From the NCBI GenBank assembly GCA_020444075.1, contig JAHLLR010000024.1:1-64000 (forward strand): a DNA stretch of 64,000 bases. The letters are read 5' to 3'. The notes beneath the pieces were generated by a model. It saw only the letters and a program-made list of their open reading frames with translations. It was not told the origin of the DNA and made no database searches. Positions 1-10,299 of the stretch are shown here, piece by piece. The DNA comes from Deltaproteobacteria bacterium. GTDB lineage: Bacteria; Desulfobacterota; Desulfobacteria; Desulfobacterales; Desulfosarcinaceae. Every line of letters begins with the position of its first letter. The first letter of the stretch is position 1. A program made the position numbers and the translations under genes.

Positions 1-88
1 GTGAAGGGTGAAGGGAATCCCTTTGGCCCTGAAAGGCTTCAACCTTCGGTCTATTTGCCGGACGAATCGAAGATTCGACATTTTTGGC

Positions 89-116
89 TTGCGACGTCAC
101 ACTAATTTTGTTAAAT
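89..116 (+). promoter_or_regulatory. candidate sigma-70 promoter for the rpsB operon
   Basis: TTGCGA at 89-94 and TTAAAT at 111-116 are separated by 16 nt and lie in a locally AT-rich patch upstream of rpsB. Each hexamer matches its consensus at about four of six positions. This is the best -35/-10 pair I find before rpsB, but it was picked by eye. Confidence 0.3.
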
Positions 117-146
117 AAACTCGTTTTAAATTCACACGTCCGTGGA

Positions 147-184
147 CCTGATCCCGGTGCTCTCTTCGGAGAGTCGGATTCAGG
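147..184 (+). promoter_or_regulatory. rpsB 5'-leader hairpin (possible S2 autoregulatory element)
   Basis: The transcript can fold into a two-part stem. CCTGATCC (147-154) pairs with GGATTCAGG (176-184) with one bulge, and CTCTC/GAGAG (160-164/169-173) closes on a UUCG tetraloop. It lies about 45 nt before the rpsB start. Ribosomal-protein S2 operons are often controlled by a structured leader bound by S2; that role here is inference from position and fold. Confidence 0.4.
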
Positions 185-227
185 GGGGAAGCGGGCGAAG
201 GAAAAACCAACCCACAAGGAGAAAACA

Positions 228-1124
228 ATGGCTTACGTGACAATGAAAGAACTGCTGGAAGCCGGTGTCCATTTCGGTCACCAGACCAAACGCTGGAACC
301 CCAAGATGAAACCATACATCTTCGGGGCCAGAAACGGCATCTACATCATCGATCTGCAAAAAACCGTGAGAATGTTCAGGAATGCCTATGATTTCATCGT
401 GGACACGGTCGCGTCCGGGAAATCGGTCCTGTTCGTGGGCACGAAGAAACAGGCCCGTGAATCCGTCTACGAAGAGGCCAATCGGGCCGAAATGTTCTAT
501 GTTCAAAACCGCTGGCTGGGCGGCATGCTGACCAATTTTCAGACAATCAAGAAAAGCGTCGACCGCCTGAACTACCTCAACACCATTGAAAACGATGGAT
601 CCATCAATCTGTTTCCCAAAAAAGAACGCCTGAAGCTGGGCAAGGAACGCCTGAAACTGGACAGCACGTTAGGTGGTATCCGCACCATGACCAAACTTCC
701 CGGCGCCATTCTGGTCATCGATCCGGGAAATGAAGCTATTGCCGTGCGTGAGGGCCGCCGCCTGGGCATCCCCATCGTGGCCATCGTGGACACCAACTGT
801 GATCCCGATGTCATCGATCACGTCATCCCCGGCAATGACGACGCTATCCGGGCCATTCGACTGGTTACCTCGAAAATGGCGGATGCCTGTATCGAGGGCC
901 GGGACCGATACAATGAACGTCAGCAGGCAAAATCAGACAAGGGTGAAGAAGAAACCGAGCTGGAGACCGCCGCGGCAGAACTCAAGCCCGGTGAACGCAA
1001 GGTGATCTCCGACGGGTCCGACGGACCGGTGGTCGAAATCATCCGCAAAGGCACATCTGTTGCCGAAACTATCGAACCTAAAGAGGAAGCAGCGTCCTCA
1101 GAAGCAGAATCGACGGGAGAATAA
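228..1124 (+). CDS. rpsB: 30S ribosomal protein S2
   Basis: Structural protein of the small ribosomal subunit, on the solvent side between head and body. The 298-residue product carries the S2 hallmarks [15 protein letters not shown] near the N-terminus, GTKKQA, and [10 protein letters not shown]. The ATG at 228 is chosen because AAGGAG lies just upstream and because the frame extended to 84 would add about 48 residues unlike S2. The protein is some 55 residues longer than the roughly 240-residue E. coli S2, owing to a Glu-rich tail after about residue 240. It is followed after 5 nt by tsf, the usual bacterial pairing. Identity is certain; the tail is the only unusual point. Confidence 0.97.
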   Translation: MAYVTMKELLEAGVHFGHQTKRWNPKMKPYIFGARNGIYIIDLQKTVRMFRNAYDFIVDTVASGKSVLFVGTKKQARESVYEEANRAEMFYVQNRWLGGMLTNFQTIKKSVDRLNYLNTIENDGSINLFPKKERLKLGKERLKLDSTLGGIRTMTKLPGAILVIDPGNEAIAVREGRRLGIPIVAIVDTNCDPDVIDHVIPGNDDAIRAIRLVTSKMADACIEGRDRYNERQQAKSDKGEEETELETAAAELKPGERKVISDGSDGPVVEIIRKGTSVAETIEPKEEAASSEAESTGE

Positions 1125-1129
1125 ATCAC

Positions 1130-1729
1130 ATGTCAGGTATCAGTGCAGCAATGGTCAAGGAACTCCGGGAAAAGTCCGGAGCCGGAATCATGGATTGTAA
1201 AACCGCCCTGGGCGAGTGTGACGGCGACCTTGAAAAGGCCATCGACTTTCTGAGAAAAAAGGGAATTGCCACCGCCGCCAAACGGGCCGGGCGGGCCACT
1301 TCCGAAGGCACCGTGCAATCCTACATTCATATGGGCGGCAAAATCGGGGTCATGGTGGAAGTGAACTGCGAAACCGATTTTGTGGCCAAGACGGACGATT
1401 TTAACGACTTTGCCAAAAACATCGCCATGCATATCGCGGCCACCAACCCGGTGGGGATTGTTCCCGAGGATGTCCCCCAGGCGGTGGTCGACCGGGAACG
1501 CGAAATCTACAAGGCGCAGGTTCTCGAGATGGGCAAGCCCGAGCAGATGGTTGAAAAGATTGCCGAAGGCAAGCTGAACAAGTTCTTCAAGGACAGTTGC
1601 CTGATGAATCAGCAGTATGTCAGGGAACCGGACAAGACGATCGCCGATTACCTCAACGAAGTGATCGCCAGAACCGGTGAGAAAATTACCATCAAACGAT
1701 TCGCCAGATTTCAGATCGGAACGGAATAG
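1130..1729 (+). CDS. tsf: translation elongation factor Ts
   Basis: Guanine-nucleotide exchange factor that regenerates EF-Tu-GTP in the cytosol. The N-terminal UBA-like helical domain with [18 protein letters not shown] (residues 21-38) and the TDFVAK core motif (82-87) that contacts EF-Tu are both visible. At 199 residues it is the short form seen in many bacteria; E. coli EF-Ts is about 283 residues with a duplicated core subdomain. The ATG at 1130 lies 5 nt after rpsB, so the two are almost certainly cotranscribed. The stop is followed 2 nt later by the pyrH start. Confidence 0.97.
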   Translation: MSGISAAMVKELREKSGAGIMDCKTALGECDGDLEKAIDFLRKKGIATAAKRAGRATSEGTVQSYIHMGGKIGVMVEVNCETDFVAKTDDFNDFAKNIAMHIAATNPVGIVPEDVPQAVVDREREIYKAQVLEMGKPEQMVEKIAEGKLNKFFKDSCLMNQQYVREPDKTIADYLNEVIARTGEKITIKRFARFQIGTE

Positions 1730-1731
1730 CG

Positions 1732-2445
1732 GTGGCGGCCAAATTCAAACGGATCCTGCTCAAGCTGAGCGGTGAAGCCCTGATGGGCGATCAGGGCTTC
1801 GGCATCTGTCCCAATATGCTTTCCTACGTGGCGGGAGAGGTGCGCTCCATCGTTGAGCTGGGGGTGCAATTGGCCATTGTGGTCGGCGGCGGAAATATTT
1901 TCCGCGGCGTGGCGGCCGGTGCTTTCGGCATGGAGCGGACATCGGCCGATCACATGGGCATGCTGGCCACGGTTCTCAACAGCCTGGCCCTGCAGGATGC
2001 CCTGGAAAAACGGGGCATTCAGACCCGGGTGCAGACGGCCATCTCCATGCATGAGGTGGCCGAACCCTATATCCTGCGCCGGGCGCTGCGCCATCTGGAA
2101 AAAGGGCGGGTGGTCATCTTTGCCGCCGGCTCCGGAAATCCCTATTTTACCACCGACACGGCGGCGGTTCTGCGTGCCAAGGAAATTCATGCAGAAATCC
2201 TGCTTAAAGCCACCAAGGTCAACGGGCTGTATGACTCCGATCCTGAACGCAATGTCGATGCCCGGTTCATCAAGACCATCAGTTATATGGAAGTGCTTGA
2301 ACGGCAGCTGCGGGTCATGGACATGACGGCCATTTCCCTGGCCATGGACAATCATCTGCCGTTGATGGTGTTCAACCTGAAAGAAAAGGGAAACATTTTA
2401 AAGGTGGTCAGCGGAGAAGACGTCGGAACCACCATCGGCGGATAA
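1732..2445 (+). CDS. pyrH: UMP kinase
   Basis: Amino-acid-kinase-fold enzyme phosphorylating UMP to UDP with ATP in pyrimidine nucleotide synthesis. The 237-residue protein opens with the phosphate-binding segment [14 protein letters not shown] and has the nucleotide-binding [15 protein letters not shown] region in its second half, as expected for the hexameric bacterial enzyme. The start is GTG at 1732, two bases after the tsf stop, so translation is probably coupled. The rpsB-tsf-pyrH-frr order is among the best conserved in bacteria. Confidence 0.96.
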   Translation: MAAKFKRILLKLSGEALMGDQGFGICPNMLSYVAGEVRSIVELGVQLAIVVGGGNIFRGVAAGAFGMERTSADHMGMLATVLNSLALQDALEKRGIQTRVQTAISMHEVAEPYILRRALRHLEKGRVVIFAAGSGNPYFTTDTAAVLRAKEIHAEILLKATKVNGLYDSDPERNVDARFIKTISYMEVLERQLRVMDMTAISLAMDNHLPLMVFNLKEKGNILKVVSGEDVGTTIGG

Positions 2446-2508
2446 ACGCCGGTTCGACCTGCCCGCCGCGTTAACTCTCTACCCCCGTGCAAACGAGGTG
2501 ACTCAGCC

Positions 2509-3066
2509 ATGATCGAATCCACACTTCAGGAAACCAAAGACCGGATGGGCAAGACCATCATGGATCTTAAAAACGAGCTCAAGCGGATAAGGACCGGACG
2601 GGCGTCGCTGTCTCTTCTGGACGGCATCCGGGTGGATTACTACGGCACGCAGACCCCACTGAACCAAATGGCCTCGCTGTCGGTGCCCGAAAGCCGCCTG
2701 ATCGTCATTCAACCCTGGGATGTTTCCGCGATCAAGGAGATCGAAAAGGCCATTTTAAAATCCGATCTTGGTCTTACCCCCTCCAGCGACGGCAAACTGA
2801 TCCGGATTTCCATCCCGCCGCTGACCGAGGAGCGCCGCAAAGACCTGGTCAAGGTGGTCAGCAAGATGTGTGAGGAGCACAAGATCGCCACCCGCAACAT
2901 CCGCCGGGACTCCAACGAACTGCTCAAGGGCTTTAAAAAAGACGGCGACATTTCGGAAGACGATGCCTTCAAGGCCCAGGACAGTGTCCAGAAGGTCACC
3001 GATGAGTATATTGCCAAAATAGACGAGATATACAAAAGCAAAGAGAAAGAGATCCTTGAATTCTAG
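2509..3066 (+). CDS. frr: ribosome recycling factor
   Basis: Acts with EF-G to split the post-termination ribosome. The 185 residues match the family length, and the sequence shows the three-helix-bundle/hinge pattern with [19 protein letters not shown], the INxxPxA-like hinge replaced by [13 protein letters not shown], and [11 protein letters not shown] in the C-terminal helix. ATG at 2509 follows a 63-nt gap after pyrH, with GAGGTGA (2494-2500) as ribosome-binding site. It is the fourth gene of the translation cluster. Confidence 0.97.
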   Translation: MIESTLQETKDRMGKTIMDLKNELKRIRTGRASLSLLDGIRVDYYGTQTPLNQMASLSVPESRLIVIQPWDVSAIKEIEKAILKSDLGLTPSSDGKLIRISIPPLTEERRKDLVKVVSKMCEEHKIATRNIRRDSNELLKGFKKDGDISEDDAFKAQDSVQKVTDEYIAKIDEIYKSKEKEILEF

Positions 3067-3079
3067 TTCATCCGCTTCC

Positions 3080-3808
<729 letters not shown>

Positions 3809-3837
3809 CCCGGTCAGCAACGGCCCTAAGGACGCCC

Positions 3838-4644
3838 ATGCACCTGAAACGCTGGATCACCGGAATTGTCGCCCTGCCGATCATCTACCTCCTGGTGTCA
3901 GCCGGCGGCATGGTCTTCACACTGTTGATTGCGGCCGTCAGTGTGATAACCCTGTGGGAGTATTACCGGGCGGTCTTTAAATCGAATGCCGACGGTCCGG
4001 CGCGACTGATCCCTCTGCTCGGACTTTGCCTGTCTCCGGTTATCATCTGGTCGGTATCCCGGGGAGCGCTGATCCACATCCCGTTGATTCTTGCCGTGGA
4101 CCTTATCGTTGTGGCCGGATTGACCCTGCCGCTTTTCAAAGACGATACCCAGGCTCCCCATCGGGTGGGCAAGCAGGTGCTGGGGCTGGTTTACATTCCC
4201 GTTTTTCTGTCTTTTCTGGTTCTCATCCGCTTTGGCGAGAGCGGCGCCCAATGGATTTTCTGGATTCTCTGCATCGTGGCCGCCGGCGACACCGGAGCGT
4301 TTTATTCAGGCACCTACCTGGGTCGCCACAAGCTTTGCCCCTGGGTCAGCCCCAAAAAGACCATCGAGGGCAGCCTGGGCGGACTGGCCGCCAATATCCT
4401 GGTGGCCTTGCTGTTTAAAATGATTCTGCTCCCCTCGCTGGCGACATGGCCATGCATCGTCTTTGCGGTGGTCATCGGGATCGCCGGGCAGGTGGGCGAC
4501 CTGTTTGCATCTGAATTCAAACGATCGGCCGGCATCAAAGACTCCGGGACGCTGCTTCCCGGACACGGGGGGTTTCTCGACCGGCTGGATGCCCTTCTGT
4601 TTGCCTCTCCGCTTGCCTATCTGCTGAAAATCAGTATATTCTGA
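3838..4644 (+). CDS. cdsA: phosphatidate cytidylyltransferase
   Basis: Integral membrane enzyme making CDP-diacylglycerol from phosphatidic acid and CTP, the branch point of phospholipid synthesis. The 268 residues contain about eight hydrophobic segments. The family signature sits near the C-terminus ([13 protein letters not shown], then [18 protein letters not shown]). ATG at 3838 lies 29 nt after uppS. The uppS-cdsA-dxr-rseP order is common in Gram-negative bacteria and groups envelope lipid functions. Confidence 0.95.
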   Translation: MHLKRWITGIVALPIIYLLVSAGGMVFTLLIAAVSVITLWEYYRAVFKSNADGPARLIPLLGLCLSPVIIWSVSRGALIHIPLILAVDLIVVAGLTLPLFKDDTQAPHRVGKQVLGLVYIPVFLSFLVLIRFGESGAQWIFWILCIVAAGDTGAFYSGTYLGRHKLCPWVSPKKTIEGSLGGLAANILVALLFKMILLPSLATWPCIVFAVVIGIAGQVGDLFASEFKRSAGIKDSGTLLPGHGGFLDRLDALLFASPLAYLLKISIF

Positions 4645-4681
4645 TCGGGATTGTAAATCCGGCGCGAGAGACACCACGACC

Positions 4682-5845
4682 ATGAAATCACTTTCCATAC
4701 TGGGGGCAACCGGCTCTATCGGTTCCAATGCCCTCGACATTGTAAGGCAATTCCCGGATCGGTTCACGGTGAATGCGCTGACCGCCAAGACCCGGGTGGC
4801 GGCGCTGGCCCGGCAGATTGTCGAGTTCACCCCCCGGATGGCCGCCGTGATCGACGCCGAGCATGCCCGACAATTGAAGGCGCTGCTGCCGCCGACCGCT
4901 GACGTGGAGATTGTCTTTGGCGAGGCCGGGTATGTTGAGGCCGCCACCTGTCCCGAAACCGACATGGTGCTGGGTGCCATGGTGGGATCGGCCGGTCTGG
5001 TGCCGACCCTTGCCGCCATCGATGCCGGTAAGGACATCGCCCTGGCCAACAAAGAAACCCTGGTCATGGCCGGCGCCCTGGTGATGGAGAAAGTCGCCCG
5101 CCGTGGCGTTAAACTGATGCCTGTGGACAGCGAGCACAGTGCCATCTTCCAGAGCATGGCCGGTCAGGGGCGCAACGGGGTCCGTGAGATCCTGCTGACC
5201 GCCTCCGGCGGCCCGTTCCTGAAACGGCCGGCCACGGATTTTAACGCCATCACCCCCCAAGACGCCCTGCGGCACCCCAACTGGTCCATGGGCAGAAAAA
5301 TTTCCATCGACTCGGCCACGCTGATGAACAAGGGCCTGGAAGTGATCGAAGCCCGGTGGCTTTTCGGTATCGACTTCCAGCGGATCAAGGTCGTGGTCCA
5401 TCCCCAGAGCATCGTTCATTCGATGGTGGTCTACCAGGACGGCGCGGTGATCGCCCAGATGGGCGTTCCGGACATGAAGGGGGCCATTGCCTACGGCCTC
5501 TCCCATCCCCGGCGGTTGCCGCTGGATGTCCCGGCACCCGATTTTGCCCATATCGGTCAGCTTACCTTCGAAGAACCGGATCTGGAGCGGTTTCCCTGCC
5601 TGGCCCTGGCCTATCGGGCCGGTGAACAGGGGGGAACCCTGCCGGCCGTGCTCAATGCCGCCAATGAAGTGGCCGTGGACGCGTTTCTCGACAACCGGCT
5701 GCCTTTTGTGGGGATTTACCCGATCATCGACCAGACCCTGAACCATCATACCGGAGTATATGGCGCTGACCTCGGTCAGCTAATCGAGGCGGACCGCTGG
5801 GCCAGAGAGACGGCCGACACGCTGGTCCGCCGACAGGAGCGTTAA
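4682..5845 (+). CDS. dxr: 1-deoxy-D-xylulose 5-phosphate reductoisomerase
   Basis: NADPH-dependent rearrangement and reduction of DXP to 2-C-methyl-D-erythritol 4-phosphate, the committed step of the non-mevalonate isoprenoid pathway. It supplies the precursors used by the nearby uppS. The NADPH fold starts at once (GATGSIGSNALDIV). The metal/substrate site residues lie in PVDSEHSAIFQ and NWSMGRKISIDSATLMNKGL. The 387-residue length is normal. The ATG at 4682 is 37 nt after cdsA. Confidence 0.96.
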   Translation: MKSLSILGATGSIGSNALDIVRQFPDRFTVNALTAKTRVAALARQIVEFTPRMAAVIDAEHARQLKALLPPTADVEIVFGEAGYVEAATCPETDMVLGAMVGSAGLVPTLAAIDAGKDIALANKETLVMAGALVMEKVARRGVKLMPVDSEHSAIFQSMAGQGRNGVREILLTASGGPFLKRPATDFNAITPQDALRHPNWSMGRKISIDSATLMNKGLEVIEARWLFGIDFQRIKVVVHPQSIVHSMVVYQDGAVIAQMGVPDMKGAIAYGLSHPRRLPLDVPAPDFAHIGQLTFEEPDLERFPCLALAYRAGEQGGTLPAVLNAANEVAVDAFLDNRLPFVGIYPIIDQTLNHHTGVYGADLGQLIEADRWARETADTLVRRQER

Positions 5846-5855
5846 CGTATCGCCT

Positions 5856-7220
5856 ATGACCACTAATGTATTCGCCTTTGTCGTCGTTCTCGGTATCCTC
5901 ATTTTTTTCCATGAACTGGGCCATTTTCTGGTTGCCAGGCTGTTTGGTGTCGGGGTGGAGAAATTCTCCCTGGGCTTCGGGCCGCGCCTGTTCGGCCGAA
6001 CCGTGGGAATGACCGATTACCGTATTTCCGCCATCCCGCTGGGGGGGTACGTCAAGATGGTGGGCGATGAACCCGACGCCGAACTCGACCCGGAGATGAT
6101 TCCTTATTCGTTCACCCACAAACATGTGTTCAAGAAAATCATGATCGTAGCGGCCGGCCCGTTTTTCAACCTGCTGCTGGCCGTCATCATCTATGCCGGC
6201 TTTTTTACCTTCATCGGCACCGAGGATATCCGCCCGGTCGTCAACCATGTGGTCAAGGAAAGCCCGGCCGAACGGGCCGGCCTGAAGGCCAACGATGTGG
6301 TGGTGGCCATCAACGGATCGACGGTCGCCTCCTGGAGCGATATCAACCGCCTGATCGCCGATGGCCAGGGAAGTGAAGTGCGCATTACCGCCAGGCGTGA
6401 TGGAACCCTTTTCGATGTCGCCGTCACGCCCCAGACCAAGGTGGCCAAGGATCTTCTGGGGGACGATGCCCCTTACTACGACATTGGATTCTCCGGACTG
6501 GCGCCGCTCAAGGCCGTGGTCGGCGACGTCGCCGACGGCTACCCGGCTAAAAAAGCCGGCATGCAGCCAGGGGATCTGATCGTTGCCATCGACGGTCACC
6601 CGGTAGACAGCTGGAATACGATGAAAGCGATCATCTCCCAAAGCAAGGGCGAGCCGCTGGCGGTCCGGTTTGTTCGCGGAGAAGAAACCCGGACGATCGA
6701 TATCACGCCGGTTCTGTACAGTGAGGAAAATGTAATCGGGGAAAAGGTGGACAGCTACCGGATCGGTATTTCGACGCCGGGCATCAATATCCCCGAGGCC
6801 GATCGCATCACCATCAAGCGGGGACCCTTCCAGGCGGTTGTGGAGAGTGTGGATCAGACCTACCAGATCTCCCGGTTGACCCTCCTGAGCATCGGCAAGC
6901 TGATCAAGGGGACGGTCTCCACCAAGACGTTGGGCGGTCCGATCATGATTGCGGAAATGGCCGGGCAGCAGGCCAAGGCGGGGTTTACCAACCTGATCTT
7001 TTTCATTGCCGTGCTGAGCATCAACCTGGCCGTGCTCAATTTTCTGCCTATCCCGGTCCTGGATGGCGGTCATCTGATGTTCTTTTTCATCGAGGCGGTC
7101 ATTCGGCGCCCCATCAACATCCGCATGCGCGAAATCGCCCAGCAGGCCGGTATTTTTCTCCTGATTCTGCTGATGATTTTTGTGTTTTACAATGATATCA
7201 TGCGCATTTTTTCAAACTGA
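5856..7220 (+). CDS. rseP: RIP metalloprotease RseP (site-2 protease)
   Basis: Membrane-embedded zinc protease that cuts anti-sigma factors and leftover signal peptides within the lipid bilayer. HELGH with the zinc ligands H19 and H23 lies in the first membrane segment. A second conserved motif, NFLPIPVLDGGHL, lies in a C-terminal membrane segment. Two PDZ domains lie between them (around residues 125-205 and 215-300), each recognisable from A-G-L/M-x-x-x-D-x-V/I-V-A-I-N/D-G patterns. At 454 residues it is the two-PDZ form typical of Gram-negatives. It starts 10 nt after dxr. Confidence 0.95.
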   Translation: MTTNVFAFVVVLGILIFFHELGHFLVARLFGVGVEKFSLGFGPRLFGRTVGMTDYRISAIPLGGYVKMVGDEPDAELDPEMIPYSFTHKHVFKKIMIVAAGPFFNLLLAVIIYAGFFTFIGTEDIRPVVNHVVKESPAERAGLKANDVVVAINGSTVASWSDINRLIADGQGSEVRITARRDGTLFDVAVTPQTKVAKDLLGDDAPYYDIGFSGLAPLKAVVGDVADGYPAKKAGMQPGDLIVAIDGHPVDSWNTMKAIISQSKGEPLAVRFVRGEETRTIDITPVLYSEENVIGEKVDSYRIGISTPGINIPEADRITIKRGPFQAVVESVDQTYQISRLTLLSIGKLIKGTVSTKTLGGPIMIAEMAGQQAKAGFTNLIFFIAVLSINLAVLNFLPIPVLDGGHLMFFFIEAVIRRPINIRMREIAQQAGIFLLILLMIFVFYNDIMRIFSN

Positions 7221-7302
7221 AGGATGCCAAGGATCCAATGATGAAGATTACCTTCAAGACTCAGCATTAAAAATTCAACATTCATATCCGGATGGGTAAA
7301 TC

Positions 7303-10299
7303 ATGCCGCAACGAATCGAAATCACGTTAAAAGAGCAGCTTCTGGATGCCGAGGGGCAATCCCTTCGCCTCAAGGCCAAGAACTATTTTGATATCGATCT
7401 GCACCAGGTGCGCACGATTCACATCGTCACCATCGATGCGGATCTGACCACCCAGCAGGTTGAACGGGTCCGCACGGAGATATTCACCAATCCGGTAACC
7501 CAGGTGTCCTCCCTGCAGCCGCTGGATGTGGATTTCGACTGGATCGTGTGGGTCGGATTCCGTCCCGGCGTTCGGGACAACCCCGGCGCCACCGCCGTTG
7601 AGGCGGTGGAAGACCTGCTGCGGCTGCGACTCAAACCCGGCGAAGCCGTCTATACGTCAAAACGCTACTGCCTGAAGGGCAGCGGCGTCACCCGCAAGGA
7701 TGCCGAAAAGATTGCCGGCGAGCTGCTGGCCAACGACATTATCCAGCAGTGGGCGGTGTTCGATTCCAGCCAGTGGGACCCGACTGTCGGCATCGGGTTT
7801 ATCATCCCCAAGGTGATGCTCGACCACCAACCCGAGGTGACCACGCTCTCCATCGACAGCGACGAAACGCTGGCCCGGCTCAGCGACGAGCGCAGCCTGT
7901 CCCTCAACCCCAGGGATATCCCCACCATCCGGTCCTATTTCCTGAAACCGGAGGTGCAGCACCAGCGCCGGCAGGTATCTCTGTCCGACCCGACGGACGT
8001 GGAGCTGGAATACATCTCCCAGGCCCGCAGCGATCACTGCAATCACAACACCTTTGGCGGCCGGTTCCATTACCGGGACCTGGAGACCGGAAAAGAGGAA
8101 ACGCTCGACAGCCTGTTCAAGACCTATATCCAGGGTCCCACCCTGGCGCTGAAAAAGAAAAAACCCTGGGTGGTCTCCGTATTGTGGGACAATGCAGGGG
8201 TGGGGCGTTTTGACGACGGCCACAACTACGTGATTACCGGCGAAACCCACAACTCGCCTTCGAACATGGAAGCCTACGGCGGCGCCATCACCGGCATCGT
8301 CGGCATTTACCGGGACCCCATGGGTACAGGCAGGGGCTCCCGATTGATCATGGGCAGCTACGGCTACTGTGTCGGGCCGCGTGATTACGCGGGCGATCTC
8401 AAACCGCGGCTGCACCCCAGACGGCTGCTGGACGGTGTCATCGAAGGGGTGCGCGACGGCGGCAATAAAAGCGGCATTCCCACGCCTTTCGGGCAGGTGA
8501 TGTTTCACCCGGGATACCTGGGAAAATGCCTGGTTTTCGTGACGGCCCTGGGAATCATGCCGGCGGAAATCAACGGTGAACCCTCGGATCAAAAAACCAT
8601 CCTGCCCGGCGACCTGGCCATTATGCTGGGCGGCCGGGTGGGCAAGGACGGCATTCACGGCGTGACGGCCTCTTCGGCTTCCTTTTCCGAACACACGCCG
8701 GCCGGCCACGTACAGATCGGGGACCCGTACACCCAGAAAAAGATGCACGATTTTCTGCTGGAAGCCCGTGACGAAGGGCTGATCCGCTTTATCACCGACA
8801 ACGGCGGCGGAGGACTTTCCTCCTCCATCGGCGAGAGCGCGCTTTTCTCCAATGGGTGCAATATCCAGCTCGAAAAAGTGCCCCTGAAATATGACGGCCT
8901 GGACCAGTGGGAGATCTGGATCTCCGAATCCCAGGAGCGCATGACCGTGGCCATCGATCCCACGCATCTGGACCGCTTCATGGCGTTGAGCCGGCAGCAT
9001 GCCGTCGAAAGCACCGTGATCGGCACCTACACCGATACCGGGAAACTCCACATCACCTACAACGGGGCCACCTGCGCCTACATCGATCTGGATCTGCTTA
9101 CATCGGCTTTTCCCCAATGGGAGTTCGAGGCGGTCTGGCGACCGCCGGCCTTGCGCGGCCTGACCGAGCCGGTGCTGGGCGTTCCGGAAGCGTGTGAGCC
9201 GCTTATCCTGGATATGCTGGAGCGACCCAACGTCTGTTCGAAAGAGTGGGTGTGCCGCCAGTACGACCATGAGGTGCAGGGCACCAGCGTGATCAAACCC
9301 TTGATCGGCGCAGGGCGGGATGTGCCCACCGATGCGGCCGTGATTCGTCCGGTGCTGACATCGCAGCGGGGCCTGGTTTTTTCGCAGGCATTGATCCCCA
9401 TGTATTCGGCCATCGATGCCTATCACATGACCACCTGCACCATCGACGAGGCCGTTCGCCGGGCCATCGCCGTGGGCGGGGATCCGGACCATCTGGGCGG
9501 CGTGGACAATTTCTGCTGGCCCACCATCCAATACGATCCGCTGAAAAATCCCGACGGCAGGCATAAGGCCGCCCAGCTGGTGCGTTCGTGCCGGGCGCTC
9601 GAAACGATGTGCCTGGCCTATGGCATTCCGCTGCTGTCCGGCAAAGACTCGATGTACGTGGATGGGCATCTGCCGGGCCGCTATGGTGAAACCCATAAGG
9701 TTTCGGCGCTGGAGACCCTCCAGTTCTCGGTTACCGGCGTGATCCGTGACGTAGGCCGATGCCTCACCATGGATGCCAAAGTACCCGGTGACCGGGTCTG
9801 GGTTGTCGGTGCCACCAGAAATGAGTTGGGCGGGTCGGAGTACTATGAGCATTTGGGCCATGTGGGTGTAAATGTCCCCGAGGTCGACCCCGACGGCTTT
9901 GCGGCCCGCTATCGCACCATGGCCGAAGCGGTGAAAAAGGGGCTTCTGGCTTCCTGCCACGGCATTTATCGTGGCGGGCTGGCCGTTCATCTGGGACTGG
10001 TGGCCATGGGCGGCGAATTGGGCCTGACGGTGGACCTGGCCAAGGTCCCGTCGGACGGCGTCGATCGGGACGACACCCTGCTGTTTTCGGAAAGCGCCGG
10101 GCGGTTTATCGTTACGGTGGCGCCGGATAACCAGGATGCCTTCGCTGCGCTGTTTGCCGGGCAGCCGGCAGCCTGTGTGGGCGAGGTGACCGAGACGCCG
10201 CAATTGAAAATTGCCGGCATGAATGGTAATTGCATCGCGGCATTGACTGTTGAACGGATGAAGTCGGCCTGGAAAAGGCCTTTTGGGGATCTGATATGA
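7303..10299 (+). CDS. purL: phosphoribosylformylglycinamidine synthase, PurS-PurL fusion
   Basis: ATP-dependent conversion of FGAR to FGAM in purine synthesis. The product has 998 residues. The first ~165 look like a PurS-type alpha/beta region, and the rest contains the two AIR-synthase-like halves, with THNSPSNMEAYGGAITGI, DNGGGGLSSSIGESA and PLLSGKDSMYVDG visible. That is longer than stand-alone Bacillus-type PurL (about 740) but lacks the C-terminal glutaminase of the ~1300-residue E. coli form. The glutaminase is supplied by the next gene, which overlaps by 4 nt (ATGA). The ATG at 7303 follows an 82-nt gap after rseP, so transcription may restart there. Confidence 0.93.
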   Translation: MPQRIEITLKEQLLDAEGQSLRLKAKNYFDIDLHQVRTIHIVTIDADLTTQQVERVRTEIFTNPVTQVSSLQPLDVDFDWIVWVGFRPGVRDNPGATAVEAVEDLLRLRLKPGEAVYTSKRYCLKGSGVTRKDAEKIAGELLANDIIQQWAVFDSSQWDPTVGIGFIIPKVMLDHQPEVTTLSIDSDETLARLSDERSLSLNPRDIPTIRSYFLKPEVQHQRRQVSLSDPTDVELEYISQARSDHCNHNTFGGRFHYRDLETGKEETLDSLFKTYIQGPTLALKKKKPWVVSVLWDNAGVGRFDDGHNYVITGETHNSPSNMEAYGGAITGIVGIYRDPMGTGRGSRLIMGSYGYCVGPRDYAGDLKPRLHPRRLLDGVIEGVRDGGNKSGIPTPFGQVMFHPGYLGKCLVFVTALGIMPAEINGEPSDQKTILPGDLAIMLGGRVGKDGIHGVTASSASFSEHTPAGHVQIGDPYTQKKMHDFLLEARDEGLIRFITDNGGGGLSSSIGESALFSNGCNIQLEKVPLKYDGLDQWEIWISESQERMTVAIDPTHLDRFMALSRQHAVESTVIGTYTDTGKLHITYNGATCAYIDLDLLTSAFPQWEFEAVWRPPALRGLTEPVLGVPEACEPLILDMLERPNVCSKEWVCRQYDHEVQGTSVIKPLIGAGRDVPTDAAVIRPVLTSQRGLVFSQALIPMYSAIDAYHMTTCTIDEAVRRAIAVGGDPDHLGGVDNFCWPTIQYDPLKNPDGRHKAAQLVRSCRALETMCLAYGIPLLSGKDSMYVDGHLPGRYGETHKVSALETLQFSVTGVIRDVGRCLTMDAKVPGDRVWVVGATRNELGGSEYYEHLGHVGVNVPEVDPDGFAARYRTMAEAVKKGLLASCHGIYRGGLAVHLGLVAMGGELGLTVDLAKVPSDGVDRDDTLLFSESAGRFIVTVAPDNQDAFAALFAGQPAACVGEVTETPQLKIAGMNGNCIAALTVERMKSAWKRPFGDLI

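Noticed and set aside
84-227. N-terminal extension of rpsB
   Set aside because: The 48 extra residues are unlike S2, cross the predicted promoter and leader hairpin, and a good ribosome-binding site precedes the ATG at 228.
5724-7073. A 449-codon minus-strand frame opposite rseP
   Set aside because: Antisense shadow rich in His/Asp/Gly with no family features; rseP on the + strand is unmistakable.
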